Notes: generated by a model from the letters alone, not told the origin. A stretch of DNA of 64,000 bases from JADCCX01 sp031431475 (GCA_031431475.1 JANPDL010000008.1:1-64000), one strand, 5' to 3'; positions 8,439 through 18,794 are shown, counted from the first letter of the stretch. A program made the numbers and translations.

Positions 8439-10136
8439 CTACCCCCGCGCTTTCACGAACGCCTCATGTTCAGCCATCAATTCACCTGACAGCGCCTTCT
8501 CGATCAGCGCCCTGGTATTCGCAGCCCCGTAGATCGCAGCGAAAGACCCGAACCGTGGCCCCTTCTCCTCGCCCAGCAGCACCTGATACAGCATCGCGAA
8601 CCACGACCCGCCAACGTTAAACCCACCATCCTTGTTGGGCGTGCGCCAGGGATCGCGGCGGCCGATGTCGAGCACGGCGTCCTGCAGCAGGGCGGGATCG
8701 GTGATGCCTGACTTCGCTGCTTCTCCGAGCCTGGCAGCCAGATCAATCAGCGCCAGACGCTCGTCATCCGTCGGCAGGCGGTACTTTTTCGCCGGCTTCA
8801 CGAAATCCTTGAAGTAGCGGATGGCATAGTCCGCCATGCGGCCCAGCCCTGGATGTGTCGCCGGATCGGTTCCCGGCGCATAGCGGCGGATGAAGCCCCA
8901 GAGCACATTCTTGTCCTCCGCATTGGCAACCGCCACGAGATTTAGCATCAGTGCGAACGAGACAGCCGCGCGCGGCGTGTTTGAACCGTCACCGGATGGC
9001 ATCGCCTCCGGCGCGGGCGGCTCGCCCTGATGGATATGCCAGACCGGGTTGCCCAGTCGGTTCTTCCAGTCCTGTCGGCCATAAGCATCCAGAAACTGGA
9101 GATACTCATCCATGGCGCGCGGGATGACATCGAAGTGCAGCTTCTTGGCCTCGCGCGGCTTCTGGAACATGAAGAGCGACAGGCTTTCGGGTGAAGCATA
9201 GGTCAGCCAGTCGTCGATGGTCAGGCCATTGCCCTTCGACTTCGAGATTTTCTGGCCCTGCTCGTCCAGGAACAGCTCATAATTGAAGCCGTCGGGCGGC
9301 GGCGCATCGAGCGCGCGGGTGATCTGTCCCGAGAGTTTCACCGAGTCGATCAGGTCCTTGCCCGCCATCTCGTAATCGACGCCCAGCGCCACCCAGCGCA
9401 TGGCCCAGTCCGGCTTCCATTGCAGCTTGCACTGCCCGCCGGTGACGGGCGTCTCGAAGCGCTCGTCCGTATCAGGGTCCTTCCAGACGATGGTTCCCGC
9501 ATCGACCTTCCATTCATCCACGGGCACCTGCATCACCACGCGCGTCTTCGGATGGATCGGCAGGAATGGCGAATACGTCGAGGCACGCTCCTCACGCAGG
9601 CTGGCCAGCATGATCTTCATGATGGACTCATGCCTGGACAGCATCAGCAGCAATGTCTTGTCGAACACGCCCGCCTTGTAGCTATCGGTCGAGGACTGGA
9701 AGTCATATTGGAAACCGAACTGATCCAGAAACTGCCGCAGCATGGCGTTGTTGTGATGCGCGAAGCTCTCGAACTTCCCGAACGGATCAGGCACTTCAGT
9801 GAGCGGTCGGCCCAGATGCTGCGCCAGCATCTCTTTGTTCGGCACATTGTCCGGCACCTTGCGCAATCCATCCATGTCATCGGAAAACGCGATGAGCCGC
9901 GTCTTGATAGTACCACCCGTGAGCACCTCGAAGGCGCGGCGCACCATTGTCGTGCGCGCGACTTCGCCAAATGTGCCGATATGCGGCAGGCCCGAGGGAC
10001 CATAGCCCGTCTCGAACAGAATTTCGGATTTGCCGGATTTTTTCTGGCGCTCCACCAGTTTGCGGGCTTCTTCGAAAGGCCATGCTTGCGAAGTGAGAGC
10101 GGCGGCATCGAGCGTCAGGGGAGGGGCATCTGTCAT
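8439..10136 (-). CDS. lysS: Class I lysyl-tRNA synthetase
   Basis: This charges tRNA-Lys. The 565-residue protein is the class I (archaeal/spirochaete/alphaproteobacterial) form: it carries PSGLPHIGTF (HIGH motif, residues 47-55) and KISKSKGNG (KMSKS motif, about residue 295) on a Rossmann core, with a helical C-terminal anticodon-binding region. It is a single gene convergent with the Lrp-type regulator. A class II LysRS-derived EpmA is encoded 20 kb away, but that protein lacks the tRNA-binding domain. Confidence 0.95.
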   Translation of the reverse strand: MTDAPPLTLDAAALTSQAWPFEEARKLVERQKKSGKSEILFETGYGPSGLPHIGTFGEVARTTMVRRAFEVLTGGTIKTRLIAFSDDMDGLRKVPDNVPNKEMLAQHLGRPLTEVPDPFGKFESFAHHNNAMLRQFLDQFGFQYDFQSSTDSYKAGVFDKTLLLMLSRHESIMKIMLASLREERASTYSPFLPIHPKTRVVMQVPVDEWKVDAGTIVWKDPDTDERFETPVTGGQCKLQWKPDWAMRWVALGVDYEMAGKDLIDSVKLSGQITRALDAPPPDGFNYELFLDEQGQKISKSKGNGLTIDDWLTYASPESLSLFMFQKPREAKKLHFDVIPRAMDEYLQFLDAYGRQDWKNRLGNPVWHIHQGEPPAPEAMPSGDGSNTPRAAVSFALMLNLVAVANAEDKNVLWGFIRRYAPGTDPATHPGLGRMADYAIRYFKDFVKPAKKYRLPTDDERLALIDLAARLGEAAKSGITDPALLQDAVLDIGRRDPWRTPNKDGGFNVGGSWFAMLYQVLLGEEKGPRFGSFAAIYGAANTRALIEKALSGELMAEHEAFVKARG

Positions 10137-10169
10137 GGTGGGGAGGTGTAAGCAGGCGCAGGCAGGAGG

Positions 10170-11483
10170 TCAACTTGCGAAGATTTTCACGCCCTCCGGC
10201 ACCGGCCCGCCCGTGGCCCAGTCCAGCAATTCCACCGTATGCACGATGGGAATTCCGGTCCCCTTGCCGATCTGCGTCATGCAGCCGATGTTGCCGGTCG
10301 CAATGAGATCGGGCTTGGTGCGTTCGATGTTCTTCACCTTGCGCGCCCTCAGTTGTCCCGCGATCTCGGGTTGGAGGATATTGTAGACACCTGCCGAACC
10401 GCAGCAGATATGCCCTTCCGGAACGTCCTTTACGGTGAAACCGGCGGCCTTCAGCAGCTTCTTCGGCGCATCCGTGATCTTCTGGCCGTGCTGCATGGAA
10501 CAGGCCGAATGATAGGCGATTGTCAGGTTTTTTGGTTCGACGGCGGGCAGTTCAAGCTCCGCAAGAAACTCGGTGATATCCTTGGCAAGCGCTGACACCC
10601 GCGCCGCCTTCGCCGCATAGGCCGCGTCATCGCGCAGCATATGGCCGTAATCCTTGATCGTGGTGCCGCAGCCCGATGCCGTGATGATGATGGCGTCAAG
10701 ACCATCACCCTCGATCTCGGCCATCCATGCATCGATGTTCATCTTTGCGAAGACATGCCCTTCATGCTCGCGGCCCATATGATGCACCAGTGCGCCGCAA
10801 CAGCCCTCCCCCTTCGGCAGCACAACCTCGACGCCGAAGCGGGTGAGGAGGCGGATTGTGGCATCGTTGATCGATGGCTTCAGCACGGGCTGGGCGCATC
10901 CCGTGAGGATTGCGACGCGCTTTTTGCGCTGCCCCGTCGGGCTGAAGACATCACCCGCACTTGCTTGCGACCGTGGCGGCACGCTGGCAGGCGCGAGCGA
11001 CAGCATCGCGCCAAGACGTCCGCCGATCACAGGCAGCCTCTCCAGAATGGGTTTCGCGAGTCGCCCGTAAAATGCCCCGGCCAGCGCCAGCCGGAATCGC
11101 CCCGGATATGGCAGCACCCATGACAGCACGGCGCGCATCAGCCGGTCATGCCAGGGGCGGTTGTAGGTCTCCTCGATGTGCGCTCGCGCATGATCGATCA
11201 GGTGCATGTAGTGCACGCCCGAGGGACACGTCGTCATGCAGGACAGGCACGAGAGGCAGCGATCGACATGCTTCACCACCTCGGCATTGGCGGGCTTGCC
11301 CTGCTCCAGCATGTCCTTGACGAGGTAGATGCGCCCGCGCGGGCTGTCGAGTTCATCGCCAAGCAGCAGATAGGTCGGGCAGGTCGCGGTGCAGAAGCCG
11401 CAATGCACGCAGGTCCGCAGGATCTTTTCAGAGGCCGCGATCTGTGGATCGGCAAGTTGGGCGGGGGTAAAACTGGTTTGCAT
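10170..11483 (-). CDS. glcF: Glycolate oxidase iron-sulfur subunit
   Basis: GlcF passes electrons from the flavin subunits of glycolate dehydrogenase to the quinone pool at the membrane. The 437-residue protein has two [4Fe-4S] clusters, at Cys25/28/31/35 (CVHCGFCTATCP) and Cys76/79/82/86 (CLSCLSCMTTCP). Two cysteine-rich CCG domains follow, with GCCGALVHH and ICCGSAGVYN. The gene starts 3 bases after glcE. The catalytic glcD is not in the expected position upstream. Confidence 0.93.
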   Translation of the reverse strand: MQTSFTPAQLADPQIAASEKILRTCVHCGFCTATCPTYLLLGDELDSPRGRIYLVKDMLEQGKPANAEVVKHVDRCLSCLSCMTTCPSGVHYMHLIDHARAHIEETYNRPWHDRLMRAVLSWVLPYPGRFRLALAGAFYGRLAKPILERLPVIGGRLGAMLSLAPASVPPRSQASAGDVFSPTGQRKKRVAILTGCAQPVLKPSINDATIRLLTRFGVEVVLPKGEGCCGALVHHMGREHEGHVFAKMNIDAWMAEIEGDGLDAIIITASGCGTTIKDYGHMLRDDAAYAAKAARVSALAKDITEFLAELELPAVEPKNLTIAYHSACSMQHGQKITDAPKKLLKAAGFTVKDVPEGHICCGSAGVYNILQPEIAGQLRARKVKNIERTKPDLIATGNIGCMTQIGKGTGIPIVHTVELLDWATGGPVPEGVKIFAS

Positions 11484-11486
11484 CGC

Positions 11487-12659
11487 TCACAGCCCCGCGT
11501 ACATGCGGCCGGGATTGAGAATCCCGTCCGGATCAAAACTCGCCTTGAGGCCGACTTGCAGTTTCTGGATCGCTGGATCGAGCGGCTGGAAAACATTGAC
11601 GCGGGCGCGAAATTCATCCGGCGCTTTCACGAGGATGGCATAGCCGCCGTGGCGGGCGGCAGCAGTGTTGATGCTGGCAGCCAGCACCTCATCCGCCTGT
11701 TTGAACCCAAGCCACACAAGCCCGCCGCCCCAGTCGAAATACGCGGCACCGCCGGTATCTTGCGCCAGCAATGCGCCCTTGTCCGGCGCGACTGAACAGC
11801 GCCAGACATAAGGCAGGCCATGCTCGACCAGTTGGCCGCCATCGCGCAAGTGCGGCCAGATCTTTGCAGGCCAGTCACCACCAAGTGGCTCAAGCGGACC
11901 AAACGCCGCCAGTACCTTGCGCAGCTCTCCCGTCCTGTAGGCGATCTGCTCGGCAAAGCCCTCAATGCGGAAATAAGTCATGCTGTCACCCGGCAGGATA
12001 CTGCCCGGCTCATGTGCTGCGCCAGTAATCTCGAACGGCGATTGCAGTGCGGCGGCCATGGCGCGGATTGCCTGTACATTGTCCAACCCTTCGAGAACCA
12101 GCGTTGCCACCTTTTCCGGCTTCGGAATCACCTTGAAAATCACCTCGGTCAGCACGCCCAGCGTCCCGTAAGCCCCTGCTTGCAATTTCACCAGATCAAG
12201 TCCGGTGACGTTCTTCATCACGCGGCCACCGTTCTTGATGATCTCGCCCCGCCCGTTGACGAAGCGCACGCCGATCAGGCTGTCGCGCGCGCCTCCCGCC
12301 ATGATGCGGCGCGACCCAGCGATGCCGCAGGCCGCGACAGCACCAATGCTCGGTTCGCCCGTGGAGCCCAGCAGCGGACGGTAATCCATCGGCTCGAACG
12401 CCAGCATTTGGCCACGGTCGTCCAGTGTCTTCTGTACCTCGGCCAGAGGTGTGCCCGCCCATGCGCCGATCACCATTTCCGACGGTTCATACAGTGTGAT
12501 GCCGGAAAGCCCTTTCAGAGACAGCGTGCGCTCGGTCTGGCTGGGCCGACCAAGTCCGCGCTTGGTGCCGCCACCCTCGATTGACAGCGGAGCCTTCGCG
12601 GCGCGTGCATCCAGCACGGCAGTGGCCACCTCGGCTTCGGTTATGGACTGAATGAGCAT
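11487..12659 (-). CDS. glcE: Glycolate oxidase FAD-binding subunit
   Basis: The 390-residue protein has an FAD_binding_4 domain at about residues 10-180, with the flavin-contact string EPSIGAVAACGIAGSRRIMA. GlcE is needed together with GlcD and GlcF to oxidise glycolate to glyoxylate. It is the first gene of a two-gene operon with glcF. Upstream lie 198 bases of non-coding DNA and then a plus-strand hydrolase, so glcD must be encoded elsewhere if the complex is functional. Confidence 0.9.
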   Translation of the reverse strand: MLIQSITEAEVATAVLDARAAKAPLSIEGGGTKRGLGRPSQTERTLSLKGLSGITLYEPSEMVIGAWAGTPLAEVQKTLDDRGQMLAFEPMDYRPLLGSTGEPSIGAVAACGIAGSRRIMAGGARDSLIGVRFVNGRGEIIKNGGRVMKNVTGLDLVKLQAGAYGTLGVLTEVIFKVIPKPEKVATLVLEGLDNVQAIRAMAAALQSPFEITGAAHEPGSILPGDSMTYFRIEGFAEQIAYRTGELRKVLAAFGPLEPLGGDWPAKIWPHLRDGGQLVEHGLPYVWRCSVAPDKGALLAQDTGGAAYFDWGGGLVWLGFKQADEVLAASINTAAARHGGYAILVKAPDEFRARVNVFQPLDPAIQKLQVGLKASFDPDGILNPGRMYAGL

Positions 12660-12857
12660 TGCGTCAGGTTTCCATCGTCGGCTTTGTCCTTAGCGGACAA
12701 CACGTCAGCAGGGGAGGGGGTGAAAGATGCAAGGCATCTATTTCCTTGGTGGAAAGAATGCCGCCTCATCATTGCCACATCCATTGGTGCATTAGGGTTC
12801 CATTCATCCCTGAAACGCTATTGAAGCGCATTCCCCAACCTGGATTTCTGTCGCGCC

Positions 12858-13871
12858 ATGACATTTTGCGCCTCTCGCCGCGCTTTTCTCTCCGCCACCG
12901 CCTGCACAGCGGCGCTGGGTGTGAGCGGCTGCGTCCCCGATCTGCTTGCGTCGGGCAATATCGGCGCTTCGGCCGTTGCGCCACCGCCCGGTTACAACCC
13001 GACCCTGCTGGCCCTCACCAACCGGCAGCCGGTGAAGGGCGCACTGAAAACGCCGTGGTACGGCCACGAACGCAGCAGCAGCACAGCACTCACGCGCGTG
13101 GTCTTCAACCGGCCGGATACGACCATCATGGGTCGCGCCCGCTCCACTTTCAGCGGCACATGGAACATCGACCGTGTCGCGCCCGACAGCCGCCCGGCTT
13201 CCCAGGGGCTTATCGAGGCTGTGGCCGGACGCGAGGTGCTGCTATTCACCCATGGTTACAAGGAGAGCTTCGAGAGCGCCTCGATCAGCGCTATCGAGCT
13301 GACTGAAGGCATCGGCTTCACCGGACCCTCTGTGCTGTTTTCATGGCCGTCTCGCGCAGCCCTGTTCGATTACGGCTATGATCGCGAAAGCGCGCTTTAT
13401 TCCCGTGATGCATTCGAGGAAACGCTGGTGGCGCTGCTGTCTGAAGGCGGAGCTTCCCGCGTCCACATCGTTGCACACAGCATGGGTACCTTGCTGACCG
13501 TGGAGGCATTGCGCCAGATATGGGCGCGACACGGCGACGCCATGGCCAGCCGTCTCGGTGCCATCGTTCTGGCATCGCCCGATATTGATTTCGATCTCTT
13601 TGACAACGCCCTCAAGCGCCTGCGCACACTGGTGCCGCGCATCACGGTGATTTCATCCACTGGTGACCGGGCGCTGGAAGTCTCGCGCCGTCTTGCCGGC
13701 GGTGTGGCCCGCACCGGAGCCGCCACGCGCGAGCAACTGGAAGGGCTGGGCGTTCGCGTCGTCGATGCCACCGATTACGGTGGCTGGGTGGCGCTGCGGC
13801 ATGATCTGTTCCTGAGCGATCCTGAAGTGCGTCAGGTCGTGCAAAGGTCGATCGAGCGGGGACGGGCGTAA
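12858..13871 (+). CDS. Alpha/beta hydrolase lipoprotein (DUF900-like)
   Basis: The 337-residue protein begins with a twin-arginine-like signal (SRRAFLSATACTAALG) ending in the lipobox VSGC at Cys25, so it is probably a periplasm-facing lipoprotein. The DUF900 alpha/beta-hydrolase core has the nucleophile elbow AHSMG with Ser208, and LLFTHGYKES forms the oxyanion region. A catalytic Asp and His are expected near the C-terminus (around DATDYGGW and RHDLFL). The substrate is unknown. It converges on scpA with a 3-base gap. Confidence 0.82.
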   Translation: MTFCASRRAFLSATACTAALGVSGCVPDLLASGNIGASAVAPPPGYNPTLLALTNRQPVKGALKTPWYGHERSSSTALTRVVFNRPDTTIMGRARSTFSGTWNIDRVAPDSRPASQGLIEAVAGREVLLFTHGYKESFESASISAIELTEGIGFTGPSVLFSWPSRAALFDYGYDRESALYSRDAFEETLVALLSEGGASRVHIVAHSMGTLLTVEALRQIWARHGDAMASRLGAIVLASPDIDFDLFDNALKRLRTLVPRITVISSTGDRALEVSRRLAGGVARTGAATREQLEGLGVRVVDATDYGGWVALRHDLFLSDPEVRQVVQRSIERGRA

Positions 13872-13874
13872 GGC

Positions 13875-16058
13875 CTACTCCGCCGCAGCGACGGGCGGCT
13901 GAGCATAACCCAGCTTGAGATTGAGCTTGTCCAGCAACCGCGCCGCTGCCTCAGGGATATTCGTTCCGGGCGGAAACACCGCAGCCGCGCCCATATCAAG
14001 GAGTGTCTGCACATCCTCCGGCGGGATGACTCCGCCGACGACCACCATGATATCCGGGCGACCCTGATCTTTCAGCGCGCTCTTCAATTCCGGCACCAGC
14101 GTCAGATGCCCCGCTGCCAGCGACGACACGCCGATGACATGCACATTGCCCTGCACCGCCTCCGCCGCCGCTTCTTCCGGCGTGGCAAAGAGATGCCCGA
14201 TCTCGACCTCGAAACCCAGATCAGCAAAGGCCGAGGCGATCACCTTCTGGCCCCGGTCATGGCCGTCCTGCCCCATCTTGGCCACGAGGATCTTGGGGGC
14301 ACGGTTGTCATTATCGCGGAAAGCCCGTGTCATGCCACGCACGCGGTCGATGACCGGGTTGTCGTTGCCGAAACTCTTGGCATACACCCCCGAGATCACC
14401 TTGATCTCCGCCTTGTGGCGGCCCCAGGCCTTTTCCAGCGCCAGCGAGATTTCGCCCACCGTTGCCTTGGCGCGCGCCGCATCCACCGCAAGTTTCAACA
14501 GGTTGCTCTCAATATCCGAGCCGCCCTTGAGGTTGGTAGCATTCGTGAGCGCCGCAAGCTTTGCTTCCACCTCTGCCGGGTTCCGCTCCGCCCGCAACTG
14601 AGCCAGCTTGGCGAGTTGCGCCGCGCGCACAGCGGCGTTGTCCACCTTCAGCACGGGGATCGTCGGTTCCGACAGCGGCTGGTATTTATTGACACCCACA
14701 ATCACGTCTGCCCCACTGTCGATGCGGCCCTGCCGCTCAGCAGCCGCCTCCTCGATTCGCAGCTTGGGAATGCCGGCCTCGATGGCTTTCGCCATGCCAC
14801 CCAGCTTCTCCACCTCCTGGATATGCCCCCATGCCCGGTTGGCCAGATCCGCCGTCAGCCGCTCAACATAATAGCTGCCACCCCAGGGATCGATGATGCG
14901 CGTGGTGCCGCTCTCTTGCTGTAGCAGGAGCTGCGTGTTGCGGGCGATGCGGGCTGAAAAGTCCGTGGGCAGGGCCAGCGCTTCGTCCAGCGAATTGGTG
15001 TGCAGCGACTGCGTGCCGCCCTGCGTCGCCGCCATGGCTTCCACCATGGTGCGCACGGCGTTATTCATCACGTCCTGTGCCGTCAGCGACCAGCCCGAGG
15101 TCTGGCAATGCGTGCGCAAGGGCAGGCTTTTCTCGTTCTTCGGGTTTAAATCCTTCACCAGCTTCGCCCACAGCAGCCGTGCCGCACGCAGCTTCGCCAC
15201 CTCCATGAAAAAGTTCATGCCGATGGCCCAGAAGAAGGAGAGGCGCGGTGCGAACACATCCACATCCAGCCCCGCTGCGAGCCCGGCGCGTAGATATTCC
15301 ATGCCGTCCGCCAGCGTGTAGGCGAGCTCAAGGTCCTGCGTCGCACCGGCTTCCTGCATGTGATAGCCGGAGATGGAAATGCTGTTGAATTTCGGCATCT
15401 CTTTCGCGGTGAAAGCGAAGATATCCGCGATGATCCGCATCGATCCAGCGGGCGGATAGATATAGGTGTTGCGGACCATGAACTCCTTGAGAATGTCGTT
15501 CTGGATGGTGCCCGACAGTTTGGCCGCAGGCACGCCCTGCTCCTCGGCGGCAACGATGAACAGGGCGAGAATGGGCAGTACCGCGCCGTTCATGGTCATC
15601 GACACCGACATCTGGTCCAGCGGGATCTTGTCGAACAAGGTCCGCATGTCGAGGATGGAATCAATCGCCACACCCGCCATGCCGACATCACCCGCTACCC
15701 TCGGATGATCGGAATCATAGCCCCGGTGCGTCGCCAGATCGAAGGCGACGGACAGTCCTTTCTGACCCGCAGCGAGATTGCGCCGATAGAAAGCGTTCGA
15801 GTCCTCGGCCGTTGAGAAACCCGCGTATTGCCGGATGGTCCAGGGCTGGTTGACGTACATCGTTGGGTAGGGGCCGCGCAGATAGGGCGCGATGCCGGGG
15901 TAGGAGTCGACATGGGCGAGGCCAGCGATGTCAGCGGGGGAATAGGCGGATTTCACCGCGATGCCTTCGGGGGTGTGCCAGACTGCTCCTCCCCACGCAA
16001 TGGGAGGGGAAGGGGTGGTTGTCCAGTTGATCTCGGCGAAGTTTGGGATAGTGGTCAT
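13875..16058 (-). CDS. scpA: Methylmalonyl-CoA mutase large subunit
   Basis: This interconverts (R)-methylmalonyl-CoA and succinyl-CoA using adenosylcobalamin, feeding propionyl-CoA carbon into the TCA cycle. The 727-residue protein has the TIM-barrel substrate domain (about 20-550) and a C-terminal B12-binding domain (about 590-715). The cobalamin-ligating signature is DGHDRG, followed by GVSSLAAGH and VVVGG. The ATG overlaps the stop of the small-subunit gene (ATGA), so the two are translationally coupled. No epimerase or MeaB/ArgK chaperone gene is adjacent. Confidence 0.95.
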   Translation of the reverse strand: MTTIPNFAEINWTTTPSPPIAWGGAVWHTPEGIAVKSAYSPADIAGLAHVDSYPGIAPYLRGPYPTMYVNQPWTIRQYAGFSTAEDSNAFYRRNLAAGQKGLSVAFDLATHRGYDSDHPRVAGDVGMAGVAIDSILDMRTLFDKIPLDQMSVSMTMNGAVLPILALFIVAAEEQGVPAAKLSGTIQNDILKEFMVRNTYIYPPAGSMRIIADIFAFTAKEMPKFNSISISGYHMQEAGATQDLELAYTLADGMEYLRAGLAAGLDVDVFAPRLSFFWAIGMNFFMEVAKLRAARLLWAKLVKDLNPKNEKSLPLRTHCQTSGWSLTAQDVMNNAVRTMVEAMAATQGGTQSLHTNSLDEALALPTDFSARIARNTQLLLQQESGTTRIIDPWGGSYYVERLTADLANRAWGHIQEVEKLGGMAKAIEAGIPKLRIEEAAAERQGRIDSGADVIVGVNKYQPLSEPTIPVLKVDNAAVRAAQLAKLAQLRAERNPAEVEAKLAALTNATNLKGGSDIESNLLKLAVDAARAKATVGEISLALEKAWGRHKAEIKVISGVYAKSFGNDNPVIDRVRGMTRAFRDNDNRAPKILVAKMGQDGHDRGQKVIASAFADLGFEVEIGHLFATPEEAAAEAVQGNVHVIGVSSLAAGHLTLVPELKSALKDQGRPDIMVVVGGVIPPEDVQTLLDMGAAAVFPPGTNIPEAAARLLDKLNLKLGYAQPPVAAAE

Positions 16059-17803
16059 CTGGTTAACTCCAGAGCTTCAATCAGACACTCTACCACATCA
16101 CAACCCGCGAAAACGAACCGGCTGATGCCTGCCGCAACCAGCGCCGCCTCCATCTCACCCGGTTTTCCTGCGAGCCAGACAATGTGGCCCAATGCCACAA
16201 GCGACCGCGCCATATCCACCGCACCCTCGGCATAAGCCGTGTCCGATCCGACGAGGCAGGCGAGTTTGCCCGCATTGCCCGCCTCGATCCCGCCAACCTC
16301 GAAGGCATTCTGCACAAACGCCAGCCGCGCCGCGTGATCCGCCAATAGCCCCAGCGTCACCAGCCGCACCTTCGGCCGCGCGCCCGTTGTCGCCAGCACT
16401 GCATCCGCCCGGTCGCGCAAGGCCTCGAAAGGCTCCGCGATCCGCCTCGACACCAAGCCGGACGGTTGCAGCACCTCACCCAGCGGTGCAACATCCAGCA
16501 CCAGCGGTGCCGTCTCGCGCAGATTGGCAAACTCGCTCGTCCCGGTGAGCGGCTCCCGGCGCGTCGCAACCGCCCGGTCACGCGCCTTGGCCGCCTCCGC
16601 GATCCGTGCCTGCAAGGCTCCGGCCTTCAGGCTCGTGACGATGCCGCTCTCGCCCTCGATCTGCTGGAACAATGCCCATGCCTTGGCGCAAAGATCGTCT
16701 GTCAGCGCCTCGTATCCGCCCGCACCCGCTACCGGATCGATGACACGCCACAGATGCGCTTCTTCCATCAGCACGATCGACGTGTTGCGGGCGAGCCGCC
16801 GGGCCTGCGCCTCGGGCAAGCCAAGCGCCTGCGTGAACGGCAGCACCGTCACGGTATCCGCGCCACCCACACCTGCCGCAAAAGCCGCGATTGTTGTGCG
16901 CAGAATGTTCACATGCGGATCGCGCCGCGTCAGCATCCGCCACGAAGTTTCAGCGTGTATGGTTACAGGCATCGGCGTCACAGCGCAGGCCGTCTCGACC
17001 TTCGCCCAGAGCTTGCGCAGGGCGCGCAGCTTCGCCACGCCCATGAACTGGTCGCCGTCTACCGGGACAATGAACGAGATCGCCCGGAAGGCGTCGGCCA
17101 GGGTGATTCCCACGGCTTCAAGTGCGCGCAGATACAGCACGCCCTGCGCCAGTGCTGCAGCGAGTTCCTGTCCTTCACTGGCCCCGGCCTCGTGATACGG
17201 GCGCATATCGACCGTCAGGAACGGTCCCCGGAAGCCGCGCGCGAGCAGCGCCAGCACCGTCTTGCCGGTCAACGCGTCATCCTGCATCGGGCTCATGCCG
17301 AAATCGATGTTGACCTGCGCCGGATTCAGCTTCCGCTTTTCAACAAGCGCAGCCACGGTCTTGGCATGAATGTGGCCGTCAGGCACGGAATCGAGCCTGA
17401 GCCGGATGAGATCGAGATGAACGCCGGCCAGCGCTGCGTCCAGATCAGCCGCTGTTTCGCAAGTCAGGCCATATCCCCGCGCCGCGCGATTGCCAGCAAA
17501 CACCAGAGCAAGCGCATCGGCCCCGCCCTCCAGATCCTCGCGGGCCTGCGCGGCGGCAATATCGGCATCGGGGTGATCGACACGTGCTGCGACATGCCAT
17601 GGCTTCCCGGCATTTGCGCCTGCGACAAGTGCTGCATCAGCACGGCGGGCATAAAGTGGCTGGATTGCAATTCCATCGTGTGTGCGCTCCACCAGTCTCT
17701 TTTCGAAATCCGCACCTTTCAGCACGGCTTCAACGCGCTTCAGCCACTCTGCCTCGGTGGCGGGGGGGAACGGGTTGGTGAAAGAGGCATCGGCATCACT
17801 CAT
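16055..17803 (-). CDS. mutA: Methylmalonyl-CoA mutase small subunit
   Basis: The 582-residue protein aligns with the large subunit but lacks the DxHxxG cobalamin signature, as expected for the non-catalytic partner in the heterodimer. The N-terminal dimerisation segment (NPFPPATEAEWLKRVEAVLK) is typical of this family. It is the first gene of the mutase operon and is divergent from dapD across about 110 bases that must hold both promoters. Confidence 0.9.
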   Translation of the reverse strand: MSDADASFTNPFPPATEAEWLKRVEAVLKGADFEKRLVERTHDGIAIQPLYARRADAALVAGANAGKPWHVAARVDHPDADIAAAQAREDLEGGADALALVFAGNRAARGYGLTCETAADLDAALAGVHLDLIRLRLDSVPDGHIHAKTVAALVEKRKLNPAQVNIDFGMSPMQDDALTGKTVLALLARGFRGPFLTVDMRPYHEAGASEGQELAAALAQGVLYLRALEAVGITLADAFRAISFIVPVDGDQFMGVAKLRALRKLWAKVETACAVTPMPVTIHAETSWRMLTRRDPHVNILRTTIAAFAAGVGGADTVTVLPFTQALGLPEAQARRLARNTSIVLMEEAHLWRVIDPVAGAGGYEALTDDLCAKAWALFQQIEGESGIVTSLKAGALQARIAEAAKARDRAVATRREPLTGTSEFANLRETAPLVLDVAPLGEVLQPSGLVSRRIAEPFEALRDRADAVLATTGARPKVRLVTLGLLADHAARLAFVQNAFEVGGIEAGNAGKLACLVGSDTAYAEGAVDMARSLVALGHIVWLAGKPGEMEAALVAAGISRFVFAGCDVVECLIEALELTR

Positions 17804-17915
17804 GGGGCGCAGTCATAGTCCCGCCAAAGCAATTTTCCAATCAACCGATAGTTTGAGATTGACTTGGCTTCGCATCCAGCGACAAGCGAACGCACTTTCC
17901 CAAGGAGCCGTCCCC

Positions 17916-18794
17916 ATGTCCATCGCATCACTCGCCGCCACCATCGAAAAGGCCTGGGATATCCGCACCGAGATCAGCAGCGCGACAAAGGGCGAGGTAC
18001 GCGATGCCGTGAACGAGGCGCTGAACGGCCTCGACAATGGCACGATGCGCGTGGCGGAGAAGATTCCGGGGAAGCCGCTCAAGGACAGCTGGGCCGTGCA
18101 TCAGTGGTTGAAGAAGGCCGTGCTGCTGTCCTTCCGGCTCAATGACAACAGCGTCTTGCCGTTTGCCGTTGATGGCGGCGCGGCAAGCCAGAATGCTGTC
18201 TATGGCTACGACAAGGTGCCATTGAAAATGCATGGCTGGCCTGACCACAAATTTCAGTCCGCTGGCTTCCGCATGGTGCCTGGCGCGATTGTCCGCCATT
18301 CCGCCTTCATCGACAAGAACGTGATCCTCATGCCGTCCTTCGTCAATGTCGGGGCGCGCGTGGGCGAAGGCACCATGGTCGATACCTGGGTCACGGTCGG
18401 CTCCTGCGCCCAGATCGGCAAGAATATCCACCTCTCAGGCGGCGTCGGCATCGGCGGCGTTCTGGAACCGTTGCAGGCCAATCCCACGATCATCGAGGAC
18501 AATTGCTTCGTCGGCGCGCGCTCCGAGGTGGTGGAAGGCGTCATCGTCGGGGAAGGTTCCGTGATCTCCATGGGCGTCTTCATCTCGGCCTCCACCAAGA
18601 TCATCGACCGGGCCACGGGCGAAGTGCACGTCGGCTATGTGCCGCCGTATTCTGTGGTGGTATCCGGATCGCTGCCGGGCAAGCCCTACGCCGACGGAAG
18701 CCCGTCGCCGTCGCTCTATTGCGCCGTCATCGTCAAGACGGTGGATGCACAGACCCGGTCGAAGACGGCAATCAATGATCTGCTGAGGGATTGA
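17916..18794 (+). CDS. dapD: Tetrahydrodipicolinate N-succinyltransferase
   Basis: DapD transfers succinyl from succinyl-CoA to tetrahydrodipicolinate in lysine and diaminopimelate synthesis. The 292-residue protein has the N-terminal helical domain and a left-handed beta-helix of hexapeptide repeats at about residues 110-240. The ATG at 17916 is preceded by AAGGAG and matches the family start (MSIASLAATIEKAWD). The open frame extends upstream to 17682 inside the divergent mutase gene and is not coding there. Confidence 0.95.
   Translation: MSIASLAATIEKAWDIRTEISSATKGEVRDAVNEALNGLDNGTMRVAEKIPGKPLKDSWAVHQWLKKAVLLSFRLNDNSVLPFAVDGGAASQNAVYGYDKVPLKMHGWPDHKFQSAGFRMVPGAIVRHSAFIDKNVILMPSFVNVGARVGEGTMVDTWVTVGSCAQIGKNIHLSGGVGIGGVLEPLQANPTIIEDNCFVGARSEVVEGVIVGEGSVISMGVFISASTKIIDRATGEVHVGYVPPYSVVVSGSLPGKPYADGSPSPSLYCAVIVKTVDAQTRSKTAINDLLRD

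Noticed and set aside
16466..17818. 450-codon plus-strand open frame
   Set aside because: It is antisense to the methylmalonyl-CoA mutase small subunit, with no recognisable motif.
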